DNA from: an uncultured Prevotellaceae bacterium
GTDB lineage: Bacteria > Bacteroidota > Bacteroidia > Bacteroidales > Bacteroidaceae
Assembly: GCA_947303695.1 (NCBI GenBank)
Contig: CAMYYX010000001.1
Span: 1 to 38,615, forward strand
Direction of reading: 5' to 3'
DNA length: 38,615 nt
In this document: in pieces, positions 16,545 to 25,764 of the stretch
Numbering within the stretch: position 1 is the first letter of the stretch
Layout: the number at the start of each line of letters is the position of its first letter
Made by a program: the position numbers and the translations under genes
The notes under the pieces: model-generated
The model's database searches: none
What the model was told of the DNA's origin: nothing
The model's input: the letters and a program-made list of their open reading frames with translations, nothing else

Positions 16545-17372
16545 TTATTCGATTTGCTCGGGTGAAATGAGTGTTGGATCGAACATCACTTTTGAGTGAT
16601 TGTCCCAACTCAACTCCCGGCTGACCACTTCTCCTGTTGTGGGATTGAGGGTTTCCCTGTATATTTTGGAAATGCGGTAATATGTACCATCAGCTTCTTG
16701 ATGGAAATGATGCCCTTCTTCTGTTAGACGATACGCATAGAGGAAAGGGTGCTCGCTTCGTAGTTCGGCCATCAACTCGTCACCTTCACACCACGTGCAG
16801 AGTTGTACCGTTTGGTCTGTGTCGTTACGAAAGCGGTAGTCAACGAAATTGTAGTTGACAGATGTCCCTGCACTGTAGGGATGATGTTGACCGTGGGGAT
16901 CTGGTGCAAGGGCATCGGAGTGGTGGTGTAGTTCGGTGATTGTCATTGGACTATGGAGTATGAGCAGGTTGATGGTGTTGGCTAGGTTGCACAATCCTCC
17001 GCCCACTCCTGCTGTGAGATGTCCGTTGATTAGTACGCGCCCATCTTTGAATCCATTTTGTCTTGATGTCTTCCCAACGACTTTCCAGAATGAGAATGTT
17101 TCGCCAGGATGGATGAGTAGTCCGTCAATTTTGCTACATGCCAACCGTATGTTGTCGGCTTTGTTTTGTTGGTGTAGGGGATTGATGCCTGGTCCGTGTT
17201 TGATCATGTTGTTGTGTTGTATGTTGACAACCTGAGGCAATCGGATGTCTTGATGGCATACAGCATACGTCTCATGAGAGAACATGTCTTTAATGCTCCG
17301 TTTCCATCGCTCTTTCTGTAGCGAAAGTGCATAAGTAAATGGACATATTTCACAAAATAGTTTCCTTTTCAC
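16545..17372 (-). CDS. VanW family protein
   Basis: A 275-residue protein carrying the VanW core: IHPGETFSFWKVVGKTSRQNGF near residues 87-108, then GVGGGLCNLANTINLLILHS near 122-141 and HHHSDA. VanW was named from the VanB vancomycin-resistance cluster, but its biochemical role is unknown and most homologues lie outside resistance loci. There is no van ligase or regulator nearby, so no resistance should be inferred. There is no signal peptide; the N-terminus MKRKLFCEICPFTYALSLQKE is typical of the cytosolic-type VanW proteins. The start is GTG at 17372. Confidence 0.85.
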   Translation of the reverse strand: MKRKLFCEICPFTYALSLQKERWKRSIKDMFSHETYAVCHQDIRLPQVVNIQHNNMIKHGPGINPLHQQNKADNIRLACSKIDGLLIHPGETFSFWKVVGKTSRQNGFKDGRVLINGHLTAGVGGGLCNLANTINLLILHSPMTITELHHHSDALAPDPHGQHHPYSAGTSVNYNFVDYRFRNDTDQTVQLCTWCEGDELMAELRSEHPFLYAYRLTEEGHHFHQEADGTYYRISKIYRETLNPTTGEVVSRELSWDNHSKVMFDPTLISPEQIE

Positions 17373-17422
17373 GTTTGACTGTTTTTGACTGTTTTTTGTC
17401 TATTCCTTTTTCTTGTCAGTTG

Positions 17423-17430
17423 CAAAGATA
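17423..17430 (-). promoter_or_regulatory. -7 promoter element for the VanW gene
   Basis: The minus strand reads TATCTTTGCA, identical to the -7 region at several other sites here, 50 bases before the GTG start. A -33-like CTTG is 22 bases upstream. Confidence 0.6.
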
Positions 17431-17481
17431 CAAAAAAACTCTATATGAATGGCAAGAATAAAAGAAATAAGGTTGAATTGC

Positions 17482-17512
17482 TTTGTGGATTGGGAAAAAA
17501 ATCGTAAATTTG
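17482..17512 (+). promoter_or_regulatory. Promoter of the alkaline phosphatase gene
   Basis: TTTG at 17482-17485, then 19 bases, then TAAATTTG at 17505-17512 followed by CA. Spacing and both elements match the Bacteroidetes consensus. It diverges from the VanW promoter about 60 bases away. Confidence 0.75.
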
Positions 17513-17579
17513 CACCTGTTTTTGTAAAGATTCATTATAAATGAAAATATTCTTATCCATAACTAAACAACTATTGATC

Positions 17580-19427
17580 ATGAAAAAGGTTTATTTACAA
17601 ATCCTATTGATTCAGTGCCTACTAATGATGGGTGCTGGAATGTCTTTTGCACAACAAGTAAAGAATATCATTGTGATGATTCCAGACGGTTGCTCTCTTG
17701 CTACCATCAGTACAGCCCGATGGTATCAGTGGATGACTGATCCTGAGAAGGAGAATCTTGCTATTGACCCTTATATCTGTGGTACGGTAAGGACGACTTG
17801 TTCGAACGCACCTATCGGTGACTCTGCCCCTACAACATCATGTTATATGACAGGCTACAACAGTCTTAAGGGCTGGGTAAGTACTTATCCAACACCAGAC
17901 CCTGATAACGACATCTATCCTGTAAATCCCAAACGTGCTTATCAACCTTTGACGACTGTATTAGAGGCATCAAAGATGTTGGGTAAGTCAACGGGATTAG
18001 TTTGTACATGTTACTTCCCTCATGCTACTCCTGCCGATTGTTCGGCTCACCACTATAATCGTGATAAGTATGACGAGATAGCTAGCCAGCAGGCACACAA
18101 CCGCATCAACGTGGTTATCGGTGGTGGTGTGAGCCGTATTACCGTAGAGGGTGAGGCCTATCTGAAGAATGCAGGTTGGGACATTATCAAGGATGACTTG
18201 AATGCAATGCGCAGTTGTGAGAATAATAACATGTGGGCACTCTTCGGTCAGAACGATATGCCATACGAACTGGATCGTGACGCAAACCGTTACCCATCGT
18301 TGGCAGAGATGACAAGTACGGCCATCAAGAAATTGTCAGCTAACCCAAAGGGTTTCTTCCTGATGGTTGAAGGCAGTAAAGTTGATGGTGCCGCTCACAA
18401 CAATGATCTCCCTGGTATGATACATGATTATCTGGCATTTGATGAAGCTTGTCGTGAAGCGATTGAGTTTGCTAAGAAGAATGGAGAGACAGCTGTACTT
18501 GTACTTTCTGATCATGGTAACAGCGGATTGAGCATTGGCCGCCGAGATAACGGTAATTATGCAGCTACTCCTGCGAACCGCTTGTTTGGTGCTATGAAAA
18601 ATTTCAAGGCAACAGCAGAAGAAGTGGCAAACAAATTGAATAACGCTCCATTTGAACAGGCACAGAGCATCTTTAAGGAGTGGTGTGGTTTCGAACTGAC
18701 GAATGAAGAATTAGAGTTCTTAAAGAACTGCGACGAATATAAGAGTAGTCCGATTGAGAAGGAACAGCGCAAGCAGGAATCACGTAAGTACTATCGTACA
18801 GGACTGACTCGTACGGTGGCTCAGTTTATGACCGACCGTACTGGAATGTCATTCACTACGAATGGTCATACCGGTGAAGATGTGATTCTTGCAGGTTTCC
18901 ATCCCGACCCACAGTGGCGTCCGGTAGGTGAGTGGTCGAATGTGAAGTTCAACGGTTATATCTGCTCTTTGATCGGTATCACCCGTGAAACCCTTGATGA
19001 ATTGACGAATCAGTTCTTCGCTCCTCATAAGGAGGTGCTGGACGGTGTGGCAGGTGTTACCTATAAGATGGAAAAGATTAAACTGAATGCTCCTACTCAG
19101 GGTGGACAGAACCGAGGTGGCGGCGGCTTTGGCGGCGGCTTCCCAGGTGGTGGATTCCCCGGCGGTGGTTTTGGTGGCGGCTTCGGTGGTTTCGGTGGTG
19201 GCTTTGCTCGCCCTGTTATTCCAGAGGTTATGCAGTTGACGATTACCACCAAGACAGGTAACATCGTTTTGAAGTCAACATCAAATGTAGCTGAGGTGAA
19301 CGTGAAGAAAGGTAAGATGACCAACACTCAGATGGTTGACCTCAAGACAGTCGTTCTTTACGTGGATAAGAATGATACATTCTACATTCCACGCAACATC
19401 TTGTCTCTGGTGCAGCAACAGCAGTAA
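17580..19427 (+). CDS. Alkaline phosphatase with Gly/Phe-rich insert
   Basis: A 615-residue PhoA-superfamily alkaline phosphatase, exported by a signal peptide ending MSFA before Gln25. Active-site residues are all present: Asp36 (IPDG), Ser82 nucleophile in GDSAPTTSCYMTG, Glu264/Asp269/His273 in VEGSKVDGAAH with the same 5- and 9-residue spacing as E. coli Glu322/Asp327/His331, Asp311/His312 (SDHG), and His430 (NGHTGED). It would release phosphate from monoesters in the periplasm. Unlike PhoA, it carries a low-complexity Gly/Phe insert at 508-542 before a C-terminal beta-rich tail of about 70 residues. ATG 17580 is chosen because it starts the signal peptide; ATG 17541 would add 13 residues. 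Confidence 0.92.
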   Translation: MKKVYLQILLIQCLLMMGAGMSFAQQVKNIIVMIPDGCSLATISTARWYQWMTDPEKENLAIDPYICGTVRTTCSNAPIGDSAPTTSCYMTGYNSLKGWVSTYPTPDPDNDIYPVNPKRAYQPLTTVLEASKMLGKSTGLVCTCYFPHATPADCSAHHYNRDKYDEIASQQAHNRINVVIGGGVSRITVEGEAYLKNAGWDIIKDDLNAMRSCENNNMWALFGQNDMPYELDRDANRYPSLAEMTSTAIKKLSANPKGFFLMVEGSKVDGAAHNNDLPGMIHDYLAFDEACREAIEFAKKNGETAVLVLSDHGNSGLSIGRRDNGNYAATPANRLFGAMKNFKATAEEVANKLNNAPFEQAQSIFKEWCGFELTNEELEFLKNCDEYKSSPIEKEQRKQESRKYYRTGLTRTVAQFMTDRTGMSFTTNGHTGEDVILAGFHPDPQWRPVGEWSNVKFNGYICSLIGITRETLDELTNQFFAPHKEVLDGVAGVTYKMEKIKLNAPTQGGQNRGGGGFGGGFPGGGFPGGGFGGGFGGFGGGFARPVIPEVMQLTITTKTGNIVLKSTSNVAEVNVKKGKMTNTQMVDLKTVVLYVDKNDTFYIPRNILSLVQQQQ

Positions 19428-19479
19428 GAGTCCGTGTAGAGGATATGTAATTTTTTTAACACAATAGATTTTAACGAAA

Positions 19480-20763
19480 ATGATGGAAAGAGACAAAGAA
19501 ATCTTCTCTTTGATTGAACGCGAACATCAGCGTCAACAGAAAGGTATTGAGCTGATTGCGTCAGAAAATTTTGTAAGTGATCAAGTCATGCAGGCAATGG
19601 GTTCTTGCCTTACGAACAAGTATGCAGAAGGTTATCCTGGCAAACGCTATTATGGCGGTTGCGAGGTCGTGGACGAGGTAGAACAGTTAGCGATTGATCG
19701 TATCTGCAAACTTTTTGGTGCCGAATATGCAAATGTTCAGCCACACTCAGGAGCTCAGGCAAATGCAGCTGTGTTGCTTACGGTGTTGAAACCGGGTGAT
19801 ACATTTATGGGACTGAATCTCGATCATGGTGGTCATCTTTCGCATGGAAGTCATGTAAATACAAGTGGTATCCTCTACAATCCAATTGGTTATAACTTGA
19901 ATCCAGACACATGTCGTGTAGATTATGATGAGATGGAGCGTCTGGCTCTTGAACACAAGCCAAAGCTCATTATTGGTGGTGGTTCTGCATATAGCCGTGA
20001 ATGGGATTATGCTCGTATGCGTAAGATTGCGGACGAGGTGGGTGCTCTTTTAATGATTGACATGGCTCACCCTGCAGGTTTGATCGCTGCCGGATTGCTT
20101 GACAACCCATTGAAATATGCACATATTGTGACTTCAACCACTCACAAGACGCTTCGTGGTCCTCGCGGTGGTATCATCTTGCTGGGTAAGGACTTCGATA
20201 ACCCATGGGGCTTGACTACTCCGAAGGGAGAGGTGAAGAAGATGTCGCAGCTGATTAACTCTGCCGTATTCCCCGGACAGCAAGGTGGTCCGCTGGAGCA
20301 TGTCATCGCTGCTAAGGCAGTTGCTTTCGGTGAGGCTTTGACTCCAGAGTTCAAGGTATATCAGACCCAGGTCAAGAAGAATGCTGCTGTATTAGCTCAG
20401 GCGCTGATGGACAAGGGCTTCTATATCTGTTCCGGTGGTACTGATAACCATAGTATGTTGGTTGACCTTCGTACCAAATATCCTGACTTGACAGGTAAGG
20501 TGGCAGAAAAAGCATTGGTTGCTGCCGATATTACAGCCAATAAAAACATGGTTCCGTTCGATAGCCGCAGTGCGTTCCAGACTTCAGGTATTCGTCTTGG
20601 TACTCCAGCCATCACCACTCGTGGTGCGAAGGAAGACTTGATGTATGAAATTGCAGACATGATCGAGACGGTACTTAATGCACCAGAGGACGAAAAGGTG
20701 ATTGCATCGGTTCGTGCTCACGTGAACGACATCATGAAGGACTATCCAATGTTTGCTTGGTAA
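19480..20763 (+). CDS. glyA: Serine hydroxymethyltransferase
   Basis: A 427-residue PLP enzyme converting serine and tetrahydrofolate to glycine and methylene-tetrahydrofolate, the main source of one-carbon units. Family signatures: ELIASENFVS near 24, KYAEGYPGKRYYGGCEVVD near 47, and the PLP-binding Lys223 in TSTTHKTLRGPRGG. Length is normal. Two adjacent Met codons (19480, 19483) are both possible starts. It precedes rlmN by only 6 bases, so the two are probably cotranscribed. No -7 consensus is visible in the 52 bases before it. Confidence 0.97.
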   Translation: MMERDKEIFSLIEREHQRQQKGIELIASENFVSDQVMQAMGSCLTNKYAEGYPGKRYYGGCEVVDEVEQLAIDRICKLFGAEYANVQPHSGAQANAAVLLTVLKPGDTFMGLNLDHGGHLSHGSHVNTSGILYNPIGYNLNPDTCRVDYDEMERLALEHKPKLIIGGGSAYSREWDYARMRKIADEVGALLMIDMAHPAGLIAAGLLDNPLKYAHIVTSTTHKTLRGPRGGIILLGKDFDNPWGLTTPKGEVKKMSQLINSAVFPGQQGGPLEHVIAAKAVAFGEALTPEFKVYQTQVKKNAAVLAQALMDKGFYICSGGTDNHSMLVDLRTKYPDLTGKVAEKALVAADITANKNMVPFDSRSAFQTSGIRLGTPAITTRGAKEDLMYEIADMIETVLNAPEDEKVIASVRAHVNDIMKDYPMFAW

Positions 20764-20769
20764 TAGCTG

Positions 20770-21798
20770 ATGGATGCCCGTTTGAACATATTAGGAATGA
20801 ATACTACTGAGCTTCAAGCGATTGTCTTGGAGCTCGGTATGCCTAAGTTTACAGCCAAACAGATTGCTCAGTGGGTGTATCAGAGGCAGGCAACGTCGTT
20901 TGATGAGATGACAAACATCTCAAAGCGACATCGTGACTTGTTGGCTGAACGTTTTGTTGTGGGACGTAAGCCTGCGACTGAGGTGCAGACATCGAAAGAT
21001 GGAACTGTAAAGTACCTGTTTCCTACTGAAGATGGCAAATCAGTTGAGACTGTCTATATTCCTGAAAAAGATCGGGCTACTTTATGTGTATCGTCGCAGG
21101 TAGGCTGCAAGATGAATTGTTTGTTTTGCCAGACTGGCAAACAAGGTTTTCAAGGTAATCTGACGACGGCAGATATTCTGAACCAGATATTTTCAATAGA
21201 ACGGCCAGAATCTCTGACAAATATCGTGTTTATGGGTCAGGGTGAACCACTTGATAATTATGATGCGTTGCTGAAAGCAATCAGCTTGTTGACATCAGCA
21301 GAAGGGTGGGGATGGAGTCCGAAACGTATTACAGTATCGACAGTAGGACTGAAGAAAAACCTGAAACGTTTTATTGAAGAAAGCGAGTGCCATTTGGCCG
21401 TGAGTATGCATTTCCCATTCCATGAGACGCGACTGCAATATATGCCTGCAGAACGTCAGTATGGGATTGAGGAAATCGTAGAACTGCTGAGCCAGTATGA
21501 CTGGAGTCATCAGCGACGCCTTTCATTTGAATACACAATGTTTGATGGTGTCAACGACTCTATGGTGTTTGCCAAGGAAATCGTACGACTGCTTAAGAAT
21601 ATTGATTGTAGGGTGAACTTGATACGTTATCATCGTATTCCAGACATAGAACTCGAAGATACTCCGATGCCAAAGATGGTGGCCTTTCGCGATTATCTTA
21701 CCAAACATGGTGTATATACTACGATCCGTACTTCACGTGGTCAGGATATTGAAGCAGCGTGTGGAATGCTGATAAGTAAAGATAATAGGAAGATATGA
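20770..21798 (+). CDS. rlmN: 23S rRNA (adenine2503-C2)/tRNA methyltransferase RlmN
   Basis: A 342-residue radical-SAM enzyme that methylates C2 of A2503 in 23S rRNA and A37 of some tRNAs. The iron-sulfur motif is CKMNCLFC (Cys113, Cys117, Cys120) in VGCKMNCLFCQTGKQG. The methyl-carrying C-terminal Cys331 is in DIEAACGML. MGQGEPLDN and STVGL are further family motifs. These features identify RlmN rather than Cfr, but the two share the fold and only experiment can tell them apart with certainty. Its stop overlaps the next gene start by 4 bases (ATGA). Confidence 0.95.
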   Translation: MDARLNILGMNTTELQAIVLELGMPKFTAKQIAQWVYQRQATSFDEMTNISKRHRDLLAERFVVGRKPATEVQTSKDGTVKYLFPTEDGKSVETVYIPEKDRATLCVSSQVGCKMNCLFCQTGKQGFQGNLTTADILNQIFSIERPESLTNIVFMGQGEPLDNYDALLKAISLLTSAEGWGWSPKRITVSTVGLKKNLKRFIEESECHLAVSMHFPFHETRLQYMPAERQYGIEEIVELLSQYDWSHQRRLSFEYTMFDGVNDSMVFAKEIVRLLKNIDCRVNLIRYHRIPDIELEDTPMPKMVAFRDYLTKHGVYTTIRTSRGQDIEAACGMLISKDNRKI

Positions 21799-22841
21799 AA
21801 CGATTTGGAAATATATTGATGATGGTGATGGTGGCAGTGATACTTGCCTCCTGTTCCGCTAATTCGGATGTACCGAAGCGCAAGCATGCACGACGTCCAT
21901 TGCTGGTTCCTGCTTCAAGTGGAAACCCTTATGAGGTGATGGTGGTTGCAGAAGACTCCCTATGGAACGGATTTGCAGGGAAGGCTCTTTGGACGGTTTT
22001 AAACAAGGATGTTCCGATGTTGCCTCAACGTGAACCGATGTTTCATGTGAGCCATATTGTGCCTTCACAGTTTAACAGGATTACCAATATTTTTCGTAAC
22101 ATCATCATCTTGAAGACCAATGAATACACCACAAAACCAAAAATCAGTTACGAACGCGATGTGCATTCGATGCCTCAGTTAGTGATGACCATTCAAGGCC
22201 CAACAGCAAATGGAATATCTACCTATATCACCGAACAGACAAAAGCCATTATCCAAAATCTGACAGCCGAGGAAATCAATCGTAATGCCATGCTTTTGGA
22301 GGATGAATTTAACATCGCCTTTTATAGAAAATGTAAGGAAATGTTTGATTGTGAACTGTTTATTCCTCAGGACCTGTTGAAAATGAAAGAGGGTAAGGAC
22401 TTCTTATGGGCTTCTAATGATGGTGTATCGACCATTCAAAGTATCTGTGTTTACAGTTATCCATATGTGTCTGAGAAGGTCTTTACTCATGACAACTATA
22501 TCAAATTACGTGATAAGTTCATGCAGGAAAATATTCCTGGAGAGAAACCGAATCAGTACATGACAACCAATCATGATTATGTGTTGACTCGTCCGATTTC
22601 GGTTATGGGGCGTTATGTGTTGGAGGCTCGCGGTTTTTGGAACGTTAAGAATGATATGATGGGAGGACCGTTCGTTTCACATTCGTCTGTTGATACAATA
22701 AATAATCGTGTTATTGTTGTTGAAGGTTTCGTCTATGCGCCTGAAAAGATGAAACGAACCATGATTCGTCGACTTGAGTCCGCATTATATACGTTAAGAT
22801 TGCCAAGCGCGAAAAACGAAAGTTTGAAAAAAGAAGATTGA
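21795..22841 (+). CDS. DUF4837 family lipoprotein
   Basis: A 348-residue lipoprotein with signal MKRFGNILMMVMVAVILASC (lipobox LASC, acylated Cys20). I recognise the DUF4837 pattern: PASSGNPYEVMVVAEDSLW, then REPMFHVSHIVPSQFN, and a C-terminal FWNVKNDMMGGPF...VVEGFVYAPEKMKR segment. The family is limited to Bacteroidetes and has no known activity. It is translationally coupled to rlmN (ATGA overlap) and 6 bases upstream of pdxA, an arrangement that fits a housekeeping operon. Confidence 0.85.
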   Translation: MKRFGNILMMVMVAVILASCSANSDVPKRKHARRPLLVPASSGNPYEVMVVAEDSLWNGFAGKALWTVLNKDVPMLPQREPMFHVSHIVPSQFNRITNIFRNIIILKTNEYTTKPKISYERDVHSMPQLVMTIQGPTANGISTYITEQTKAIIQNLTAEEINRNAMLLEDEFNIAFYRKCKEMFDCELFIPQDLLKMKEGKDFLWASNDGVSTIQSICVYSYPYVSEKVFTHDNYIKLRDKFMQENIPGEKPNQYMTTNHDYVLTRPISVMGRYVLEARGFWNVKNDMMGGPFVSHSSVDTINNRVIVVEGFVYAPEKMKRTMIRRLESALYTLRLPSAKNESLKKED

Positions 22842-22847
22842 AATAAT

Positions 22848-23960
22848 ATGAGAAAAATAAAAGTAGGAATCACACATGGTGATGTAAATGGGGTTGGATA
22901 TGAGATTATTCTCAAAACGTTTGAGAATCCAGAGATGCTTGAATTGTGCACACCAATCGTCTATGGTTCTCCGAAGACTGCAACCTATCACCGTAAAGCA
23001 TTTGAGTGCTCAACGAATTTTGTTGTAAAGAATAATGCCCGGGATGCTGATGATAATATGTTGAATGTCATTAATTGTTTCGGTGAAGAAGAGATAAAGA
23101 TTGACTTTGGACAGTCTACACCAGAAGCAGGAAAGGCAGCATATGTATCGTTGGAAAGAGCTTTGGACGATTATCGTAAAGGTAATATTGATGTGTTGGT
23201 AACTGCACCTATCAATAAGCATAACATTCAACGTGATGGTTTCCATTTCCCAGGACATACCGAATATATTGAAGAGAAAGTGGGAGATGGTCATAAAGCA
23301 CTGATGATTTTGATGAATGACTCCTTGCGTGTGGCTCTTGCAACGACCCATCTGCCAATCAGCAAAGTGGCAGGTGCCATCACCAAAGAATTAATTGAAG
23401 AGAAGATCCGCATATTGAACCAATCACTTAAACGTGATTTCCTGATTGACAATCCACGAATTGCTGTACTTGCTTTGAATCCACATTGTGGCGATGGTGG
23501 CCTGATTGGTTCGGAAGAAAAGGATATCATCGTTCCGACGATCGAACACTTATTTGAAGAAGGTGTCAGGTGTTTTGGCCCATATCCAGCAGACGGCTTT
23601 TTCGGCTCTGGCAATTATGTTCATTTTGATGCTATTCTTGCCATGTATCACGATCAGGGATTAGCTCCTTTTAAGTCTTTAGCTATGGAGAACGGTGTGA
23701 ATTTTACAGCAGGACTCCCAATTGTACGAACTTCCCCGGATCATGGTACCGCTTATGATATTGCGGGTAAAGGAATTGCTAAGGAGGATTCGTTCCGTGC
23801 AGCTATCTATACAGCACTTGATGTTGTCCGTAATCGTAGGATTTACGATGAGGCACATGCACATCCTTTGAAGAAACAGTATTATGAGAAGAAGGATGAT
23901 AGTGACAAGCTGAAACTTGATCAGGTCACAGATGAGAATGACATGGGATTGGAATTGTAA
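22848..23960 (+). CDS. pdxA: 4-hydroxythreonine-4-phosphate dehydrogenase
   Basis: A 370-residue PdxA, which oxidises 4-phosphohydroxy-L-threonine in the DXP-dependent pyridoxal-phosphate pathway. Motifs: GITHGDVNGVGYEI at the N-terminus (nucleotide region), GHTEYIEE with a metal-binding His, MYHDQGLAPFK, and VRTSPDHGTAYDIAGKG near the C-terminus. Length is slightly above E. coli PdxA (329), with a C-terminal charged tail of about 35 residues. It lies 6 bases after the DUF4837 gene and 5 bases before the UPF0104 gene. Confidence 0.96.
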   Translation: MRKIKVGITHGDVNGVGYEIILKTFENPEMLELCTPIVYGSPKTATYHRKAFECSTNFVVKNNARDADDNMLNVINCFGEEEIKIDFGQSTPEAGKAAYVSLERALDDYRKGNIDVLVTAPINKHNIQRDGFHFPGHTEYIEEKVGDGHKALMILMNDSLRVALATTHLPISKVAGAITKELIEEKIRILNQSLKRDFLIDNPRIAVLALNPHCGDGGLIGSEEKDIIVPTIEHLFEEGVRCFGPYPADGFFGSGNYVHFDAILAMYHDQGLAPFKSLAMENGVNFTAGLPIVRTSPDHGTAYDIAGKGIAKEDSFRAAIYTALDVVRNRRIYDEAHAHPLKKQYYEKKDDSDKLKLDQVTDENDMGLEL

Positions 23961-23965
23961 ATAAA

Positions 23966-25063
23966 GTGAAGAATAAGACTCGAAACATATTTTTTCTCTT
24001 TGGAATTGTAGCCATCATCATCATGATTCTGACGTTCAAAGTCAGTTTCGTGGAAATGTGGAACCATATCAGACATGCTGGCTATTGGATATTTGCAGTG
24101 TTGGGCATGTGGATTGTGTTGTACTTCATGAATGCTTGTACATGGCGAATCATCATCAAAGGAAGCGGCGATTGTCCCGTTCCCTTCTGGAAACTATATA
24201 AGATTACCATCACAGGCTTTGCATTGAACTATGCTACTCCAGCGGGATTGATGGGTGGCGAACCCTACAAGATTATGGAACTGACTCCATATGTAGGTCG
24301 CGAACGTGCTACATCTTCTGTGTTGTTGTTTGCCATGACGCATATCTTTGCTCATTTCTGGTATTGGCTCACAGCTGTTGTTCTCTATGTGCTTTTCGTT
24401 CCGATTGATACCCGTATGGCCATCATCCTGTCTCTCATTGCACTATTTGCATTGGGTGGTATTTATCTCTTTGTGCGAGGATATAAACGAGGAATGGTCG
24501 TGGGGCTGGTGAAGGTAGTAAGCAAGATACCTGGTTGCAAAAACCGGGGCAGACGCTTTTTAGAGACACATGCGGAGGAATTGCGTAATATCGATCGTCA
24601 GATAGCACAGTTGCAAGGACAGAATAAACATAGTTTCTATGGCTCTTTCTGTTTGGAATATGTGGGTAGAGTGCTACAGTCGTTCGAAATCTTCTTTATG
24701 TTACGTTTGGTGGATGTACAGGGAACGATGCCACAGTTGTTTATGTATTCGTTTATCATCCTTGCGTTTACCTCTTTGTTCGCCAATCTGCTGTTCTTTA
24801 TGCCTTTACAGCTGGGCGGACGTGAGGGAGGTTTTGCAATGTCGACTGTTCAGATGAAGATGACTGGTGCTGCAGGAGTATTATTGACGTTGAAGGAAGC
24901 GATGACGATAGCCGTATTCATCTCTATCATTTGCAGATTGCGAGAGTTGGTATGGACATGTATCGGAATGCTGTTGATGAAGGTGGGAACGAAAGTGAAA
25001 AGTAGTGACAGTAGTGAGAAAGTAGTGACAGGAGCGTCATACGATACGAAGCATTTAAGCTAA
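23966..25063 (+). CDS. UPF0104 / lysylphosphatidylglycerol-synthase-type membrane protein
   Basis: A 365-residue polytopic membrane protein with about eight hydrophobic segments and the family motif ALNYATPAGLMGGEPYK near residues 88-104. This membrane module (YbhN/LPG_synthase_TM) is found as the flippase part of MprF and as free-standing proteins beside lipid or glycolipid genes. There is no C-terminal lysyl-transferase domain. It starts the block leading to CDP-alcohol transferase and inositol-phosphate synthase, so a role in moving or presenting a lipid product is plausible but inferred. The start is GTG 23966, 5 bases after pdxA; no ATG is near. Confidence 0.82.
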   Translation: MKNKTRNIFFLFGIVAIIIMILTFKVSFVEMWNHIRHAGYWIFAVLGMWIVLYFMNACTWRIIIKGSGDCPVPFWKLYKITITGFALNYATPAGLMGGEPYKIMELTPYVGRERATSSVLLFAMTHIFAHFWYWLTAVVLYVLFVPIDTRMAIILSLIALFALGGIYLFVRGYKRGMVVGLVKVVSKIPGCKNRGRRFLETHAEELRNIDRQIAQLQGQNKHSFYGSFCLEYVGRVLQSFEIFFMLRLVDVQGTMPQLFMYSFIILAFTSLFANLLFFMPLQLGGREGGFAMSTVQMKMTGAAGVLLTLKEAMTIAVFISIICRLRELVWTCIGMLLMKVGTKVKSSDSSEKVVTGASYDTKHLS

Positions 25064-25068
25064 ATAAA

Positions 25069-25764
25069 ATGAAATACGGGATATTGGCAGCAGGTGAGGG
25101 GTCACGATTGGCTCAAGAGGGAATAGCGGTTCCCAAGCCTTTGGTGACATTAAATGGTGAAGTGATGATTGACCGTCTGATACGTATATTCCATGAGAAT
25201 GATGCAGATGAGATAGTCATTATCACTAACGACCTGACTCAGCAGACTCAACAACATATCCGACAGTTGCAACAAACGGATTCGCGAATCAGACTTATCG
25301 TTAAAACCACACCCAGTTCCATGCATAGTTTCTACGAACTGCATGCTGCGCTGGGAACAGGTAAGTTCTGTCTGACAACCGTCGATACGATATTCCGCGA
25401 AGATGAGTTCAAGGAGTACATACGCGAGTTCAAGGAAATGGAGGGAGACGGTCTGTTAGCTGTGACAGATTTTGTGGACGATGAAAAACCTTTGTATATC
25501 GCTGCTGATGAGCAGATGCGGATTACAGGGTTTTATGATGAACGACGTGAAGACACGAACTATATCTCCGGCGGGATTTATGGTTTGACAGATACTGCGT
25601 TTCCTACCCTCGAACGATGTATCGATGAGGGGATGTCGAGAATGCGCAATTTCCAACGTCAGATGGTCGCTGACGGGTTAAGGCTACAAGCCTATCGGTT
25701 TACGAAGATTCTCGATGTGGACCATGCGGCCGATATCAACAAGGCGGAGGACTTTCTCAGATGA
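25069..25764 (+). CDS. NTP-transferase family protein, candidate inositol-phosphate cytidylyltransferase
   Basis: A 231-residue nucleotidyltransferase of the sugar-phosphate type. N-terminal AAGEGSRLAQEG (nucleotide loop) and PKPLVTLNG are classic; a TTVDTIF segment near 100 offers one metal-binding Asp, and ILDVDHAADINKA near 215 the second. These proteins couple a sugar or polyol phosphate with CTP, UTP or GTP. Because the gene overlaps the ATP-grasp gene by 4 bases and lies in a run with a CDP-alcohol transferase and inositol-1-phosphate synthase, CDP-inositol formation is the most attractive idea. That activity is inference; a sugar nucleotide product remains possible. Confidence 0.8.
   Translation: MKYGILAAGEGSRLAQEGIAVPKPLVTLNGEVMIDRLIRIFHENDADEIVIITNDLTQQTQQHIRQLQQTDSRIRLIVKTTPSSMHSFYELHAALGTGKFCLTTVDTIFREDEFKEYIREFKEMEGDGLLAVTDFVDDEKPLYIAADEQMRITGFYDERREDTNYISGGIYGLTDTAFPTLERCIDEGMSRMRNFQRQMVADGLRLQAYRFTKILDVDHAADINKAEDFLR

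Noticed and set aside
16545..17372. Vancomycin resistance determinant
   Set aside because: VanW alone does not confer resistance and no ligase, dehydrogenase or sensor genes are nearby.
19097..19327. Proline-rich ORF on the minus strand (PPKPPPKPPP)
   Set aside because: It is simply the reverse reading of the GGT/GGC codons of the alkaline phosphatase Gly-rich insert.
20770..21798. Cfr-type antibiotic resistance methyltransferase
   Set aside because: Sequence motifs and housekeeping context next to glyA fit RlmN.
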